The notes below the pieces were generated by a model. It ran no database searches, was not told the DNA's origin, and saw only the letters and a list, made by a program, of their open reading frames with translations. Shown here in pieces: positions 16,409 to 25,144 of a stretch of 64,000 nucleotides of DNA. Source of the stretch: Mycobacterium sp. 236(2023) (GTDB lineage: Bacteria; Actinomycetota; Actinomycetes; Mycobacteriales; Mycobacteriaceae); the NCBI RefSeq assembly GCF_029623955.1, contig NZ_JARSBP010000005.1:310001-374000 (forward strand), written 5' to 3'. A program made the translations under genes and the position numbers. The stretch's first letter is position 1. Each line of letters opens with the position of its first letter.

Positions 16409-17788
16409 CTATAGCGCTCCAAGCAGTTGGTTGAATGCCTCCGTCATCGACGGGTGCGTGTAGATCTCATCCCGGAGCTGAGCGGCGGTGATGCCGTGTC
16501 GCATCGCCAAGGCCACCAGGTTGATGACTTCGTGTGAGTCGTAGGACAACAATGCCGCGCCGAGGACCTGGTCGGTGTCGGCGTCGACGACGACTTTCAT
16601 CAGCCCGGCGCTCTGTTCGACGATCCGGGCGCGGGGCACTGTGGCCATGTCGGCGACGCGCATCGTCGCGGTCCGGATCGGCGTGCCCGCTTCGGTCGCG
16701 GCGCGTTCGGTGAGCCCCACCCGGGACAGTGGCGGTGTCAGGAACAGGGTGTACGGCACCGCGTATCGGTCGGCTGTCGAACGGGTGCCGCCTCCGGTCA
16801 GCTGATCGAGCACGATGCGATAGTCGTCGAGCGAGACATAGGTGAACTGGGGTCCTCCGCTGACATCGCCGATCGCGAAGATATGCGGCTGGGTGGTCCG
16901 CAGGTGCTCGTCGACGGCGACGGCTCCGGTCGGCGTCGTCTCGACGCCTGCGTGCTCGAGTGCCAGTTCCGCGGTGACCGGTTCACGGCCGAGGGCGACG
17001 AGGATGGTGTCGGCGACGACCGTGTCAGTCTCTCCGCCGATCCGGTAGTGCACGGAAGTCGTTCCGTCCGAACGGCTTTCGACATGTTGGACCAGGGCGG
17101 ACGTAACGATGTCGACTCCGGCGGCGACCATGATCTCGCGGGCGGCTTCGGCGACGTCGCGATCCTCGCCGCCGAGGATCGCGGGCCTGCGCTCCAGGAC
17201 GGTGACGTGCGATCCGTAGGCGGCTTGCATCGCCGCGAACTCGAGCCCGATGTATCCGCCGCCGAGGACGACGAGCCGCCGGGGCAGGTCGGACTCGACG
17301 AGCAGCTCGGTACTGGTGACGACGTTCGGTGCGTCGGCGAGTCCGGGGATGTCGGGGATGACGGCCTGTGAGCCGGTGCCGATGACGACGTACCGGCCGG
17401 ACACTGTGACGACCCCGCCGTCGGTGGTGCGGACTTCGACGGTGTGCGGGTCGACGAAGCGAGCCTGCCCGGTGAGCACGGTCGCGGTGTCGAGGGTCTC
17501 GAGCATGGCGAGGTTCTTGGCGCGCAGTGTCGCGGTCAGGCTCTGCGTGAATTCGACTGCCTGATGGTAGTTCTCACGATGGACTCCGGGACCGAGGTGT
17601 TCAGCGTGCTGAATCATCGCCTTGGTGGGCACGCAGCCGACGTTGATGCACGTGCCGCCGTACATGAGCGCCGAGCGTTCCACCATGACGACCCGCCAGC
17701 CCTGTTTGGCCAGTGCTGCGGCCAGCGTCTTGCCGCCCTTGCCGTAGCCGAGCACGACGAGGTCGGCGGAGATGTCGGCGGTGGTCAT
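16409..17788 (-). CDS. RclA-like flavoprotein disulfide reductase (mercuric/dihydrolipoamide reductase family)
   Basis: This 459-residue FAD/NAD(P)H pyridine nucleotide-disulfide oxidoreductase has an N-terminal FAD fold (GYGKGGKTLA), the redox pair Cys47/Cys52 in GGTCINVGCVPTK, an NAD(P)H fold (VLGGGYIGLEFAA) and a C-terminal dimerisation domain with the HPSMTEAF His-Glu motif. The segments GGPQFTYVSLDDYR and FLTPPLSRVGLTE are close to E. coli RclA, a Cu(II) reductase for reactive-chlorine resistance, rather than to lipoamide dehydrogenase. The ATG at 17788 is chosen because the longer frame runs into the mgtE region. It lies 83 bp downstream of mgtE. Confidence 0.88.
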   Translation of the reverse strand: MTTADISADLVVLGYGKGGKTLAAALAKQGWRVVMVERSALMYGGTCINVGCVPTKAMIQHAEHLGPGVHRENYHQAVEFTQSLTATLRAKNLAMLETLDTATVLTGQARFVDPHTVEVRTTDGGVVTVSGRYVVIGTGSQAVIPDIPGLADAPNVVTSTELLVESDLPRRLVVLGGGYIGLEFAAMQAAYGSHVTVLERRPAILGGEDRDVAEAAREIMVAAGVDIVTSALVQHVESRSDGTTSVHYRIGGETDTVVADTILVALGREPVTAELALEHAGVETTPTGAVAVDEHLRTTQPHIFAIGDVSGGPQFTYVSLDDYRIVLDQLTGGGTRSTADRYAVPYTLFLTPPLSRVGLTERAATEAGTPIRTATMRVADMATVPRARIVEQSAGLMKVVVDADTDQVLGAALLSYDSHEVINLVALAMRHGITAAQLRDEIYTHPSMTEAFNQLLGAL

Positions 17789-17871
17789 GGCAAGCCCCCA
17801 GTTCTGTATGGCGATGTCACCACAGTGAACGCAGCATCCGCTACGACGCTTCCACGCGGGCCAGTGATCTC

Positions 17872-19245
17872 CTACAAGCCCTGCAGCTGCGACAGTGTCG
17901 CGTGCGCGATCAGGAAGTAGATGATCAGACCGGTTCCGTCGACGATGGTCGCGATGGCGGGGGCCGAGACCAGCGCGGGATCGAGCCGGCACTTCTTGAG
18001 CAGCGGCGGCAGGATCGACGCGATGAACGACGACCACAGCACGATTGCGGCGATCGTCAGCGCGACACACAGGGTGACCTCGGGGCCGACGCCCAACGTC
18101 CACGCTCGCACCACCGCGGCAAAGCCCATGGTCAGCGCGATGAGCATGCCGGTCGAGATTTCCTTCGCGATGATCGAGGGAACGTCCCGGAATCGGACAT
18201 CGCCGGTGGCGAGGGCGCGCACCAGGGTGGTGGTGATCTGTGTGCCGGTGTTGCCGCCGGTCCCGATCAGCAGCGGGATGAAGAAGGCCAGCGCGACGAC
18301 GGCTTCCATTTCTTCTTCGAAGTGCCGCAGGACCGTCCCGGTGTACGCCTCGGCGATGAACAACAGCAGGAGCCACCCGATGCGCTTACGCCAGAGGTGC
18401 CACGGCGACGCGCGCAGATAGGGCACTTCGAGTGGGACGGAACCACCTTGGCGCTCGGCGTCTTCGGTCGCTTCTTCCTCGGCGATCTCGGCGGCGGTCG
18501 ACTGGGTGAGGATGCCGAGCAAGCGCATGTCGCCGTCGACCACCGGCACGGCGACGAGGTGGTGATCCTCGAGGGCCTGCGCGGCGTCCTCGGCGTCGGT
18601 CAGCGGTGACATCCACAGCAGGTCGTCGTTCATCAGCTCGCTGATGACCCGGTTCGCGTTAGCGAGGACGAGGTCCCGGAACGCGACGACCCCGACGAGA
18701 CGGCCGTCGGCGGCGGTGGCATAGATGTAGGCACTGGTCTCGAGATCATCCGCGAAATCGTCTGCATTGCTGCGCAGCAGTTCGACGGCGGCGGCGACGG
18801 TCAGGGTGGAGGGGATCGCCAGCGCTTCGGGGGTCATGTGCGCCGCCACGGACTCTTTCGGCCACTCCAGGACGCGGCGAAGCGCAGCGGCGCGGGTCGG
18901 CGTCATCTCGTTGAGTACGGATTCCCGTACAGAATTGGTCATTTGACGCAGGATGTCGGCGCCGTGGTCGGTGTCGAGCGATGCGATCAGGGGCGCGGCC
19001 ACCGCCGGTTCCATCGCCGTCATCGCGCGAGCCGCCAGTTCGTCGTCGACCGAATCCAGCAGTGCCTTGGCGGTCTTCCGGTCGAGGACCTCTCCCAGGT
19101 TTCGCAGTTCCGCCGTGCTGAGCTTGGCGAGCTGGTGGCGACGCTCAGCGGGTTCCGGTACGGCCTTGAGCCAGGTCTTGACGCCTGCGGCGTCGGTGGT
19201 CGCCAGGATGTCCCGAAGCTTCGGCCCTGTTTCGATGGACGGCAT
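17872..19245 (-). CDS. mgtE: Magnesium transporter MgtE
   Basis: 457 residues: an N-terminal helical MgtE superhelix (about 15-120), a tandem CBS pair (about 130-255) that senses intracellular Mg2+, a plug helix, and five membrane helices at the C terminus. The pore-helix signature PLLIGTGGNTGTQ is clear. The ATG at 19245 has AAGGAG 6 nt upstream on the minus strand. It may be cotranscribed with the downstream rclA-like gene. Gating is at protein level through the CBS domains; no riboswitch is evident in the short upstream region. Confidence 0.94.
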   Translation of the reverse strand: MPSIETGPKLRDILATTDAAGVKTWLKAVPEPAERRHQLAKLSTAELRNLGEVLDRKTAKALLDSVDDELAARAMTAMEPAVAAPLIASLDTDHGADILRQMTNSVRESVLNEMTPTRAAALRRVLEWPKESVAAHMTPEALAIPSTLTVAAAVELLRSNADDFADDLETSAYIYATAADGRLVGVVAFRDLVLANANRVISELMNDDLLWMSPLTDAEDAAQALEDHHLVAVPVVDGDMRLLGILTQSTAAEIAEEEATEDAERQGGSVPLEVPYLRASPWHLWRKRIGWLLLLFIAEAYTGTVLRHFEEEMEAVVALAFFIPLLIGTGGNTGTQITTTLVRALATGDVRFRDVPSIIAKEISTGMLIALTMGFAAVVRAWTLGVGPEVTLCVALTIAAIVLWSSFIASILPPLLKKCRLDPALVSAPAIATIVDGTGLIIYFLIAHATLSQLQGL

Positions 19246-19356
19246 GACACTCCTTTGTTCGAAATGCTGCGCGAAGCGTAGCCGTCAAGGAGTGCGGAGC
19301 CGAAAGAGACTGTGGCCGTGGTTAATCAGCGGTGAACGCGGAGCCAACAGCCGACG

Positions 19357-20154
19357 TCAGCGCAGTGCGGCCCGCCCTCGGATGCGGCCGACCACGATGA
19401 GCGCTACCAGCGTGACGGCAAGCAGCAACGTGGTACTCGCGGCTGCCTGGAACACCTGACCGCGATCGGTGAGTCCGAAAATGGTGACAGGCAACGTCTT
19501 CCACGTCGCGGGATAGACCATCACTGTGGCGCCGAGTTCACCCATCGACAGCGCGACGGCCAACCCCGCGGCGGCACCGAGGGCAGGCAGCAGCAGCGGC
19601 AGGGTGATCCTGACGAGGACGCGTGCGGAGTTCGCGCCGAGCGATTCTGCCGCCTGCCGGTAGGCCGGATCCAGGCGGTCCAGCGCCGCAGACACCGCGC
19701 TGAATGCGAATGCCAACACGAGCACGGCGTGGGCGAGGATGACGATCCAGCGAGTTCCGCCCAACAACAATGGTTTCGAGTTGAACGCGATCAGCAGCCC
19801 GAGGCCGATGGCCACGGACGGTACCGCGATGGGGAGGTGGAACACCGCGTCGGTGACGCGCCGCAGCCAGTCAGGCGCATCGCGTGCGGCCAGCGCTGCC
19901 CACGTTCCGACGATCAGCGCGAAACCTCCTGCAAGGAAGGCTGTTTGGAGGCTCACCGACAGGCTGGCCAGGTCCTCGCCCGACAAGGCTTCCCCGAACC
20001 GGGCGAAACCCAGGTCAGAGGGCAATGGCCCGGTCCAGGAACCTGCGAGCCCGGCGAGCAGCACGGTGCCCAGCGGCAGGACGAAGACCACCAAGACGAC
20101 GATCGCGAAAACCGTCAGCGCGATCCCCCTACTTCGGCGACTCCACAGCAGCAT
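19357..20154 (-). CDS. ABC transporter permease, 2-aminoethylphosphonate type (PhnV-like)
   Basis: This 265-residue inner-membrane permease has six predicted helices and the binding-protein-dependent EAA motif (AAESLGANSARVLVRI). It forms a heterodimeric channel with the upstream permease, whose 3' end it overlaps (20129-20154). It is the last gene of the minus-strand phosphonate operon (oxidoreductase, hydrolase, binding protein, ATPase, two permeases). The assignment to 2-aminoethylphosphonate uptake rests on these neighbours; the permease alone would fit iron(III), thiamine or spermidine-type importers. Confidence 0.85.
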   Translation of the reverse strand: MLLWSRRSRGIALTVFAIVVLVVFVLPLGTVLLAGLAGSWTGPLPSDLGFARFGEALSGEDLASLSVSLQTAFLAGGFALIVGTWAALAARDAPDWLRRVTDAVFHLPIAVPSVAIGLGLLIAFNSKPLLLGGTRWIVILAHAVLVLAFAFSAVSAALDRLDPAYRQAAESLGANSARVLVRITLPLLLPALGAAAGLAVALSMGELGATVMVYPATWKTLPVTIFGLTDRGQVFQAAASTTLLLAVTLVALIVVGRIRGRAALR

Positions 20155-21022
20155 CGCCGACCCCCCTTCGAGACGTCAGCCGGGCGAAGACCACCCGGTA
20201 CAGCCCGTACAGCGCGAGCGAGAGCAGCACCTGAACGGTCGCGATCACCGCGGCGCCCGGCAGGTCGAACGTGACGATGCCGCGGGTGTAGATCAGCACC
20301 GGCAGCGTCATGACGCCTTTGGCTCCGGTGAACAGCACGATGCCGAATTCGTTGAGTGTCAACAGCAGAACGAGGCTGCCGCCTGCGGCGAGGGCCGGCC
20401 ACGCCTCCGGCATGATCACCGTTCGCAAGACGGTCCACGGGGATGCGCCCAGGCTGGCGGCGACGTTGAGCTGGGCCTGGGGGATCAGCGAGAACGCGGC
20501 GAGCAGCGGCCGCACCACGAACGGGGTGAAGAACGTGATCTCGGCAGTGATCACGCCGGCGGGGGTGTAGAGGAAGTCGAGCATCGGTGAGCTCGAGCCG
20601 GTGATGGCCGAGATCGCCGCGTTCAGCGCGCCTGCACTGCCGTAGAGGAACGTGAACGCCAGCGTGATGAGGAACGACGGCAGAGCGAGGACGGTGTCGA
20701 TGAGTCGACCCACGAGCGCCGAACCGGGAAACGGGACGAACGCCAGCACGATTGCCAGAAAAGTCCCGAGGATCAGGCAGCCCAGCGTCGACGTCGCGGC
20801 GATCGCGACGGTGCGCCACAGTGCGTCGCGGAACATCTCCGATCCGAGGACCTCGCCCCAGGAACCCTCGGCCGACGATTCCAGGAACACCCGCAGTAGT
20901 GGGTAAAGCACGACGAGCAGAACGAGCAGCAGCGGTGGCAGCACCCACAGCCATGCTGTCGAGCGCGGTCCATGCGGCCGCGGCGGCAGTACCGTGTCGG
21001 GCCGCTCGAGAACGTCGGTCAT
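20129..21022 (-). CDS. ABC transporter permease, 2-aminoethylphosphonate type (PhnU-like)
   Basis: 297 residues, six hydrophobic helices starting at about 24, and an EAA loop (VAASLGASPWTVLRTV). The ATG at 21022 overlaps the stop of the ATPase gene (ATGA, 21019-21022), so translation is probably coupled. The long upstream extension in this frame is not part of the gene. Partner of the PhnV-like permease. Confidence 0.87.
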   Translation of the reverse strand: MTDVLERPDTVLPPRPHGPRSTAWLWVLPPLLLVLLVVLYPLLRVFLESSAEGSWGEVLGSEMFRDALWRTVAIAATSTLGCLILGTFLAIVLAFVPFPGSALVGRLIDTVLALPSFLITLAFTFLYGSAGALNAAISAITGSSSPMLDFLYTPAGVITAEITFFTPFVVRPLLAAFSLIPQAQLNVAASLGASPWTVLRTVIMPEAWPALAAGGSLVLLLTLNEFGIVLFTGAKGVMTLPVLIYTRGIVTFDLPGAAVIATVQVLLSLALYGLYRVVFARLTSRRGVGDAAVESPK

Positions 21023-22188
21023 GCCGCGGTTCCGGGCGAGACCAGCACCCCGGCAGGTTCGGGTAGCCGAAGGCCCACGACGCTGCCGATCTCGAACGGC
21101 GTATGTCCGGGCACGTCGACGTCGACGAGCATGTCGGGGAGCGAATCGACCGCGAGCACGAGCCGGGTCACCGCACCGCGCCACACGGCGGCATTGACGT
21201 TGGCCTGCAACGCATCCCGCTCACGCGTCGAGACCACCTGCATCGCGTGGGGGCGCACACACAGCAGCGCCAGTGACCCCGGCGCCCAGTCCGCGTGCCC
21301 GAATGCAGGTTGAGGTGCCTCGGCGTTGACGGTGCGGGTCCCGACCTTCACCAGCGCCGAGTTGCCGCTCACCCGGCCTACCTCGCACGGCAGCAGGTTG
21401 GCCCCGCCGAGGAACGCGGCCGTGAAGCTCGTCGGCGGTCTCTTCCACAAGTTCTCGGCGGTGTCGACGTCCATCAGGCGCGCTTTGTTCATCACGACGA
21501 TGCGATCCGCGAGTGCCAGCGCCTCGGCCTGGTCGTGTGTCACGTACAGCATCGCGGTGTCGGGCAACGCCTCTTTGAGTCGTTGCAGCTCGGCAAGCAT
21601 CGATTGGCGCAACTGGGCGTCCAGCGCAGCGAGGGGCTCGTCGAGCAACAGCACCGACGGCCGGATCGCCAGTGCGCGGGCGATCGCGACCCTCTGCTGT
21701 TGCCCACCGGAAAGCTCACGGGGCAGCCGCTTCTGGAACCCGGACATGCCGACCATGTCGAGCACCGCGTTCACCCGGGGCGCGATCTCCCGCCGGGAGA
21801 CCTTCTGGGCGTGCAACCCGAACGCCACATTGTCGGCAACCGACATGTGCGGAAACAACGCATAGGACTGCAGGACGACGCCGATGCCTCGGCGTGCCGG
21901 CGGCAGGTCGGTCACGTCACGGCCGGCGAGGCGAACGGCCCCCGAGGTCGGGCGGACGAAGCCGGCGAGCGCATTGAGCGCCGTCGACTTGCCCGACCCG
22001 CTCGGTCCGAGCAGCGCGACGGTCTCGCCGGGAGCCACGCGCAGGTTGAAGTCCACCAGCGCGTGGGTGACCTTCTTGCCACGGCCGTAGGACACCCCGA
22101 CACGGTCGAAAAGTATTGCTGCGGTGCCGGGTTCGGCGGCAGCAGGCTGCAGGCGCCGGCTGACGGGGCTGACGCGTGTCTGGGCCAT
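21019..22188 (-). CDS. ABC transporter ATP-binding protein, 2-aminoethylphosphonate type (PhnT-like)
   Basis: This 389-residue cytosolic ATPase energises import. The nucleotide-binding domain (about 28-260) shows Walker A GPSGSGKST, the Q-loop VLQSYALFPHM, signature LSGGQQQR, Walker B VLLLDEPLAALD and switch His (VTHDQAEA). A C-terminal TOBE-type regulatory domain (about 290-385) follows. The start ATG is 2 nt from the stop of the binding-protein gene. Family resemblance is to the Fe3+/spermidine/AEP group; context selects phosphonate. Confidence 0.88.
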   Translation of the reverse strand: MAQTRVSPVSRRLQPAAAEPGTAAILFDRVGVSYGRGKKVTHALVDFNLRVAPGETVALLGPSGSGKSTALNALAGFVRPTSGAVRLAGRDVTDLPPARRGIGVVLQSYALFPHMSVADNVAFGLHAQKVSRREIAPRVNAVLDMVGMSGFQKRLPRELSGGQQQRVAIARALAIRPSVLLLDEPLAALDAQLRQSMLAELQRLKEALPDTAMLYVTHDQAEALALADRIVVMNKARLMDVDTAENLWKRPPTSFTAAFLGGANLLPCEVGRVSGNSALVKVGTRTVNAEAPQPAFGHADWAPGSLALLCVRPHAMQVVSTRERDALQANVNAAVWRGAVTRLVLAVDSLPDMLVDVDVPGHTPFEIGSVVGLRLPEPAGVLVSPGTAA

Positions 22189-22190
22189 GA

Positions 22191-23231
22191 TCAGCTTCCG
22201 GTGGCCTGCTGGTAGGCAGCGACGTCGGCATCCAAGTCGGCCAGCACGGCGTTCCAATCCGGGACCCACACGTCGACGCCGTCAAGGACACCGAGTGGCG
22301 TGTTCGGTTCGGTGGAGCCGGAACCCTTGAGCGATTCGAGGACGGGGATGCCGAGCGCGTCCGGTGCGACCGTCTTCTGGACGTCTTCGGAGATCAGGAA
22401 CGCCAGTAGCTCCTTGGCGTCTTCGGCGTGCGGGGCGCCGGCCGTCACGCCCGCGACGTAGGGCAGCGAGATGCTGGTCTTCTTTCCGTCGGCGCCGGCG
22501 GGGATGAAGATCTGGAACTTGGAGCCGTCGTCCTTGATCGACGCAAGGTTCATCTGGACGTCGCCGTTGGCGACGAGCAGCTCACCGTTGCTGACTTTGG
22601 GCTGCAGCTTGCCGGTCGACGACGATGGGCCGACGTTGTTGGCCTGCAACGCCTTCAGGTAGTCCAGCGCACCGGGCTTGCCGAGCAGATGCTGCAGGAG
22701 CACCAGCACGGCCGTTCCGTCGCCGGCCTGGCCGGGAGTCGAGTATTGCAACTTGCCCTTGAACTCCGGCTTGAGGAGGTCGTCCCAGGTGACCGGCGCG
22801 GGGTTGGCTTCGGGGTTGACGATGAAGCTCAACGCGTTGTCGACGATCGGCACGAACGTGCCGTCGGGGCCGACCTGGTCCTCGGCGATGCCACTGGTGT
22901 CGGCGCCGCCGGCCTGCAACAGATCCGACTGCGCGGCGCGCTGGATGAAGGGCGGCAGGGTGACCAGCAGATCGGCCTGCGGGTTGGACTGCTCTTTCTC
23001 GACGCGCGAAACCACCTCGCCGGAGCCCGCTTCCACCAGGTTGACATTGATACCCGTCTCCTCGGTGAACTTTGTGAACGTCGGCTCGTACCAGCCGGCG
23101 AGGCCGTCGGCGCTGTAGACCGTCAGCGTCGTCCCGTCGCCTGATCCGGAGGAGCCGGTCCCGCCGCAGGCGGCGGACACGGTGGCGGCGGCCGCGACGG
23201 CCATCACCGCGAGAGTCTTGCGGAGTTTCAT
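22191..23231 (-). CDS. Phosphonate (2-aminoethylphosphonate-type) ABC transporter substrate-binding lipoprotein
   Basis: 346 residues. The signal peptide ends in lipobox SAAC, with lipidated Cys22 followed by a Gly/Ser linker. The mature protein has the extracellular solute-binding fold of the iron/AEP class (LTVYSADGLAGWYEPTFTKF, SRVEKEQSNPQADLL). The start at 23231 is the first Met of the signal peptide and lies 2 nt from the stop of the phosphonatase-like gene. This gene sits first among the four transport genes. Substrate assignment is by operon context. Confidence 0.87.
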   Translation of the reverse strand: MKLRKTLAVMAVAAAATVSAACGGTGSSGSGDGTTLTVYSADGLAGWYEPTFTKFTEETGINVNLVEAGSGEVVSRVEKEQSNPQADLLVTLPPFIQRAAQSDLLQAGGADTSGIAEDQVGPDGTFVPIVDNALSFIVNPEANPAPVTWDDLLKPEFKGKLQYSTPGQAGDGTAVLVLLQHLLGKPGALDYLKALQANNVGPSSSTGKLQPKVSNGELLVANGDVQMNLASIKDDGSKFQIFIPAGADGKKTSISLPYVAGVTAGAPHAEDAKELLAFLISEDVQKTVAPDALGIPVLESLKGSGSTEPNTPLGVLDGVDVWVPDWNAVLADLDADVAAYQQATGS

Positions 23232-23233
23232 GG

Positions 23234-23923
23234 TCAGCCTTTCAGGAGGAGATCTGCGAAGTCGGATACGGAGGTGACGATGTGGGTGGCACCGGCGGCG
23301 GCGAGCTGCCGCTCGTCGTGAGCGCCGGTGAGAGTGCCTGCGGCGATAGCGCATCCGGCCCGCAGCGCGCTTTCGACGTCGCTGGACGTGTCGCCGAGGG
23401 CGGCGACCGACTGCACGCTGTCGGCGCCGGAGCGCAGCAGCGCGGTGAGGATCAGGTCGGGGTAGGGCCTGCCGCGGACACCGTCGCCGGGTGCCAGGAC
23501 GAGGTCGGCGATGTCGTGCCAGCCCAGCGCGGAGATCAGCTTGCCCTGGGTATCGGGGGAGAAGCCGGTGGTCAGCGCGACCTTGATACCGCCTGCGCGC
23601 AGACGCGAGAGCGCCTCCGCCGCACCGGGAATGGGCTCGGCGCGGCCTGCGGCGATGAGGGAGGCATAGGCGTCCTCGAACGCGGTGTTGGCCTTCTGCG
23701 CGGACTCCTCGTCGTCGAACAGCGCACGGAACACCGTGATCTTGGACTGGCCCATGGTGTCGAGCACATACTGGCGGGCGTGCTCGCGTACTGGTCCGTC
23801 GGCGGGAAGCCCGCCGGCTTCCGCGGCGACCTCGAACGCCTCGACGACCAGGCCGTCGTCGGCAACGGTGGTACCGGCCATGTCGACGACGGCCAGCTGA
23901 ATTGCGTTGTCTTGCATGTTCAT
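23234..23923 (-). CDS. Phosphonatase-like HAD hydrolase (phosphonoacetaldehyde hydrolase type)
   Basis: This 229-residue HAD hydrolase is predicted to cleave the C-P bond of phosphonoacetaldehyde to acetaldehyde and Pi. Motif I is DMAGTT with nucleophile Asp14, close to DWAGTT of PhnX. The cap contains MGQSK, placing Lys61 where PhnX has its Schiff-base lysine; ordinary phosphoglycolate phosphatases lack it. Motifs II (TTGFS) and III/IV (DLILTALLR, GDTSSDV) follow. The ATG at 23923 overlaps the stop of the FAD oxidoreductase gene; Met3 is an alternative start. Confidence 0.85.
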   Translation of the reverse strand: MNMQDNAIQLAVVDMAGTTVADDGLVVEAFEVAAEAGGLPADGPVREHARQYVLDTMGQSKITVFRALFDDEESAQKANTAFEDAYASLIAAGRAEPIPGAAEALSRLRAGGIKVALTTGFSPDTQGKLISALGWHDIADLVLAPGDGVRGRPYPDLILTALLRSGADSVQSVAALGDTSSDVESALRAGCAIAAGTLTGAHDERQLAAAGATHIVTSVSDFADLLLKG

Positions 23924-25035
23924 AGTCCGATCTTGTTCGCTGTGATTTCACCGATGACGGGGCCCAGCGTCATGCCGCGCCCGCCGGGTCCTGTGACCAC
24001 CCACACGCCGGGGGAGACCTCCGAGCGGTAGGACAGTCGGCCGGGGTCGACACACTGGCTGTAGACGCCGGCCCAGCGCTGCCGGATGGGCGGAAGCGGG
24101 CGGCCGAGCAGTTCCTCGACGACGCCGGCGAGGTAGCTGTACGGCGCTTCGGCGACGTCGAAGGCGAACGGCTCGGTGTACTCGTGGGTGTCGCCGATCG
24201 TGAGGCCGCCGTGCAGGCGTTGCACACACAGCAGCTGCATCCGGTGTTCGTGGGCGACCGGGTCCTGATTCTCGCTGCGCTGCAACGAGTCCAGGGCGTT
24301 CCCGGCGTAGGCGGGGTAGTAGCGCAGGCTGTCGCCGTCGGCGATCGCCGTCGTCATCTGCTCGTCCAGCGGAGCGGTCTGCATCATCTGCAGGCGCACC
24401 CGGCGTACCGGCATGTCACCGGCGAGGTCTCGCACGAGGCCGGTGTGGGCGGCGCCGGCGCAGACGATGACCACGTCGGCGTCGTAGGTGTTGCCGCGGT
24501 CGTCGGCGACGCGGGTGCCGTCAGCGGCACGGGCTTCGGTGCTCGGCACGTAGGTGTAGCGGCCGGTGGCGTCGAGAACCGCGCGGATCGCGGGCAGCGC
24601 CTGGCGGGATTCGACGGCACCGTCCTGTGCGCAATGCAGGGCGGCGACGAACTTGCCGCGCAGCACCGGGTTGATCGCCCGTGCGGCGTCGGGATCGAGG
24701 AGACGGAAACCGCGCCGGCCGGCGTCTGCCCTGCTGCAGACCTCCTCGGCGACAGCGACTTCGGCGGGGGTGCGCAGCAGCGTCAGGGATCCGCACGGCC
24801 GGAATCCGATGCCGGGCACCTGCGCCCCGATCTCTTCCCACAGCGTCCGGGATCGCAGGCTGGCGTCCAGTTCGCCCGACGAGCGGCCGGACACCCAGAC
24901 CAGTCCGAAGTTGCGCACGGTGGCTCCGCGAGGCTCGGCCTCGCGCTCGAGATGGACGACATCGTGGCCGCGTCGCACGGCGTGCCAGGCGTGTGCGGTG
25001 CCAAGGATGCCGGCGCCGATGATCGTGACCCGCAT
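23920..25035 (-). CDS. FAD-dependent amine oxidoreductase of the phosphonate-utilisation type
   Basis: This 371-residue DAO/glycine-oxidase fold protein has N-terminal FAD-binding GAGILGTAHAW and the Glu that closes the Rossmann fold (HLEREAEPRGA). The C-terminal GPGGRGMTLGP is a flavin-contact motif. It resembles the clade found in phosphonate operons (TIGR03364 as I recall it), expected to deaminate aminoethylphosphonate or its N-methyl derivatives to phosphonoacetaldehyde. The ATG at 25035 is the first Met before the FAD fold. It is the first gene of the minus-strand operon, 75 bp from the PhnF-type operator. Confidence 0.85.
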   Translation of the reverse strand: MRVTIIGAGILGTAHAWHAVRRGHDVVHLEREAEPRGATVRNFGLVWVSGRSSGELDASLRSRTLWEEIGAQVPGIGFRPCGSLTLLRTPAEVAVAEEVCSRADAGRRGFRLLDPDAARAINPVLRGKFVAALHCAQDGAVESRQALPAIRAVLDATGRYTYVPSTEARAADGTRVADDRGNTYDADVVIVCAGAAHTGLVRDLAGDMPVRRVRLQMMQTAPLDEQMTTAIADGDSLRYYPAYAGNALDSLQRSENQDPVAHEHRMQLLCVQRLHGGLTIGDTHEYTEPFAFDVAEAPYSYLAGVVEELLGRPLPPIRQRWAGVYSQCVDPGRLSYRSEVSPGVWVVTGPGGRGMTLGPVIGEITANKIGL

Positions 25036-25110
25036 GGCGCTGACATAACCCGGCGTGAACGTCATCGTCGCAAGCACGCGATGTGGGCCGCGGGAACAGC
25101 CGGTTAACAA

Positions 25111-25124
25111 TTGGTATAGACCAA
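25111..25124. promoter_or_regulatory. PhnF/GntR-type operator between the divergent phosphonate operons
   Basis: TTGGTATAGACCAA has perfect 5-bp inverted arms around ATAG and contains TGGTATAGACCA, the site I recall for the M. smegmatis repressor PhnF. It lies between the divergent FAD-oxidoreductase and HD-protein genes, just upstream of a TATGGT -10 (25132-25137). The GntR/UTRA gene two genes away is the obvious ligand-responsive repressor. Confidence 0.75.
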
Positions 25125-25144
25125 TCAGAGGTATGGTTGGGGGC

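Noticed and set aside
19246..19356. Possible Mg2+ riboswitch ahead of mgtE
   Set aside because: The mgtE leader is only about 110 bp and shares the gap with the phosphonate operon end; I could not fold an M-box or similar element.
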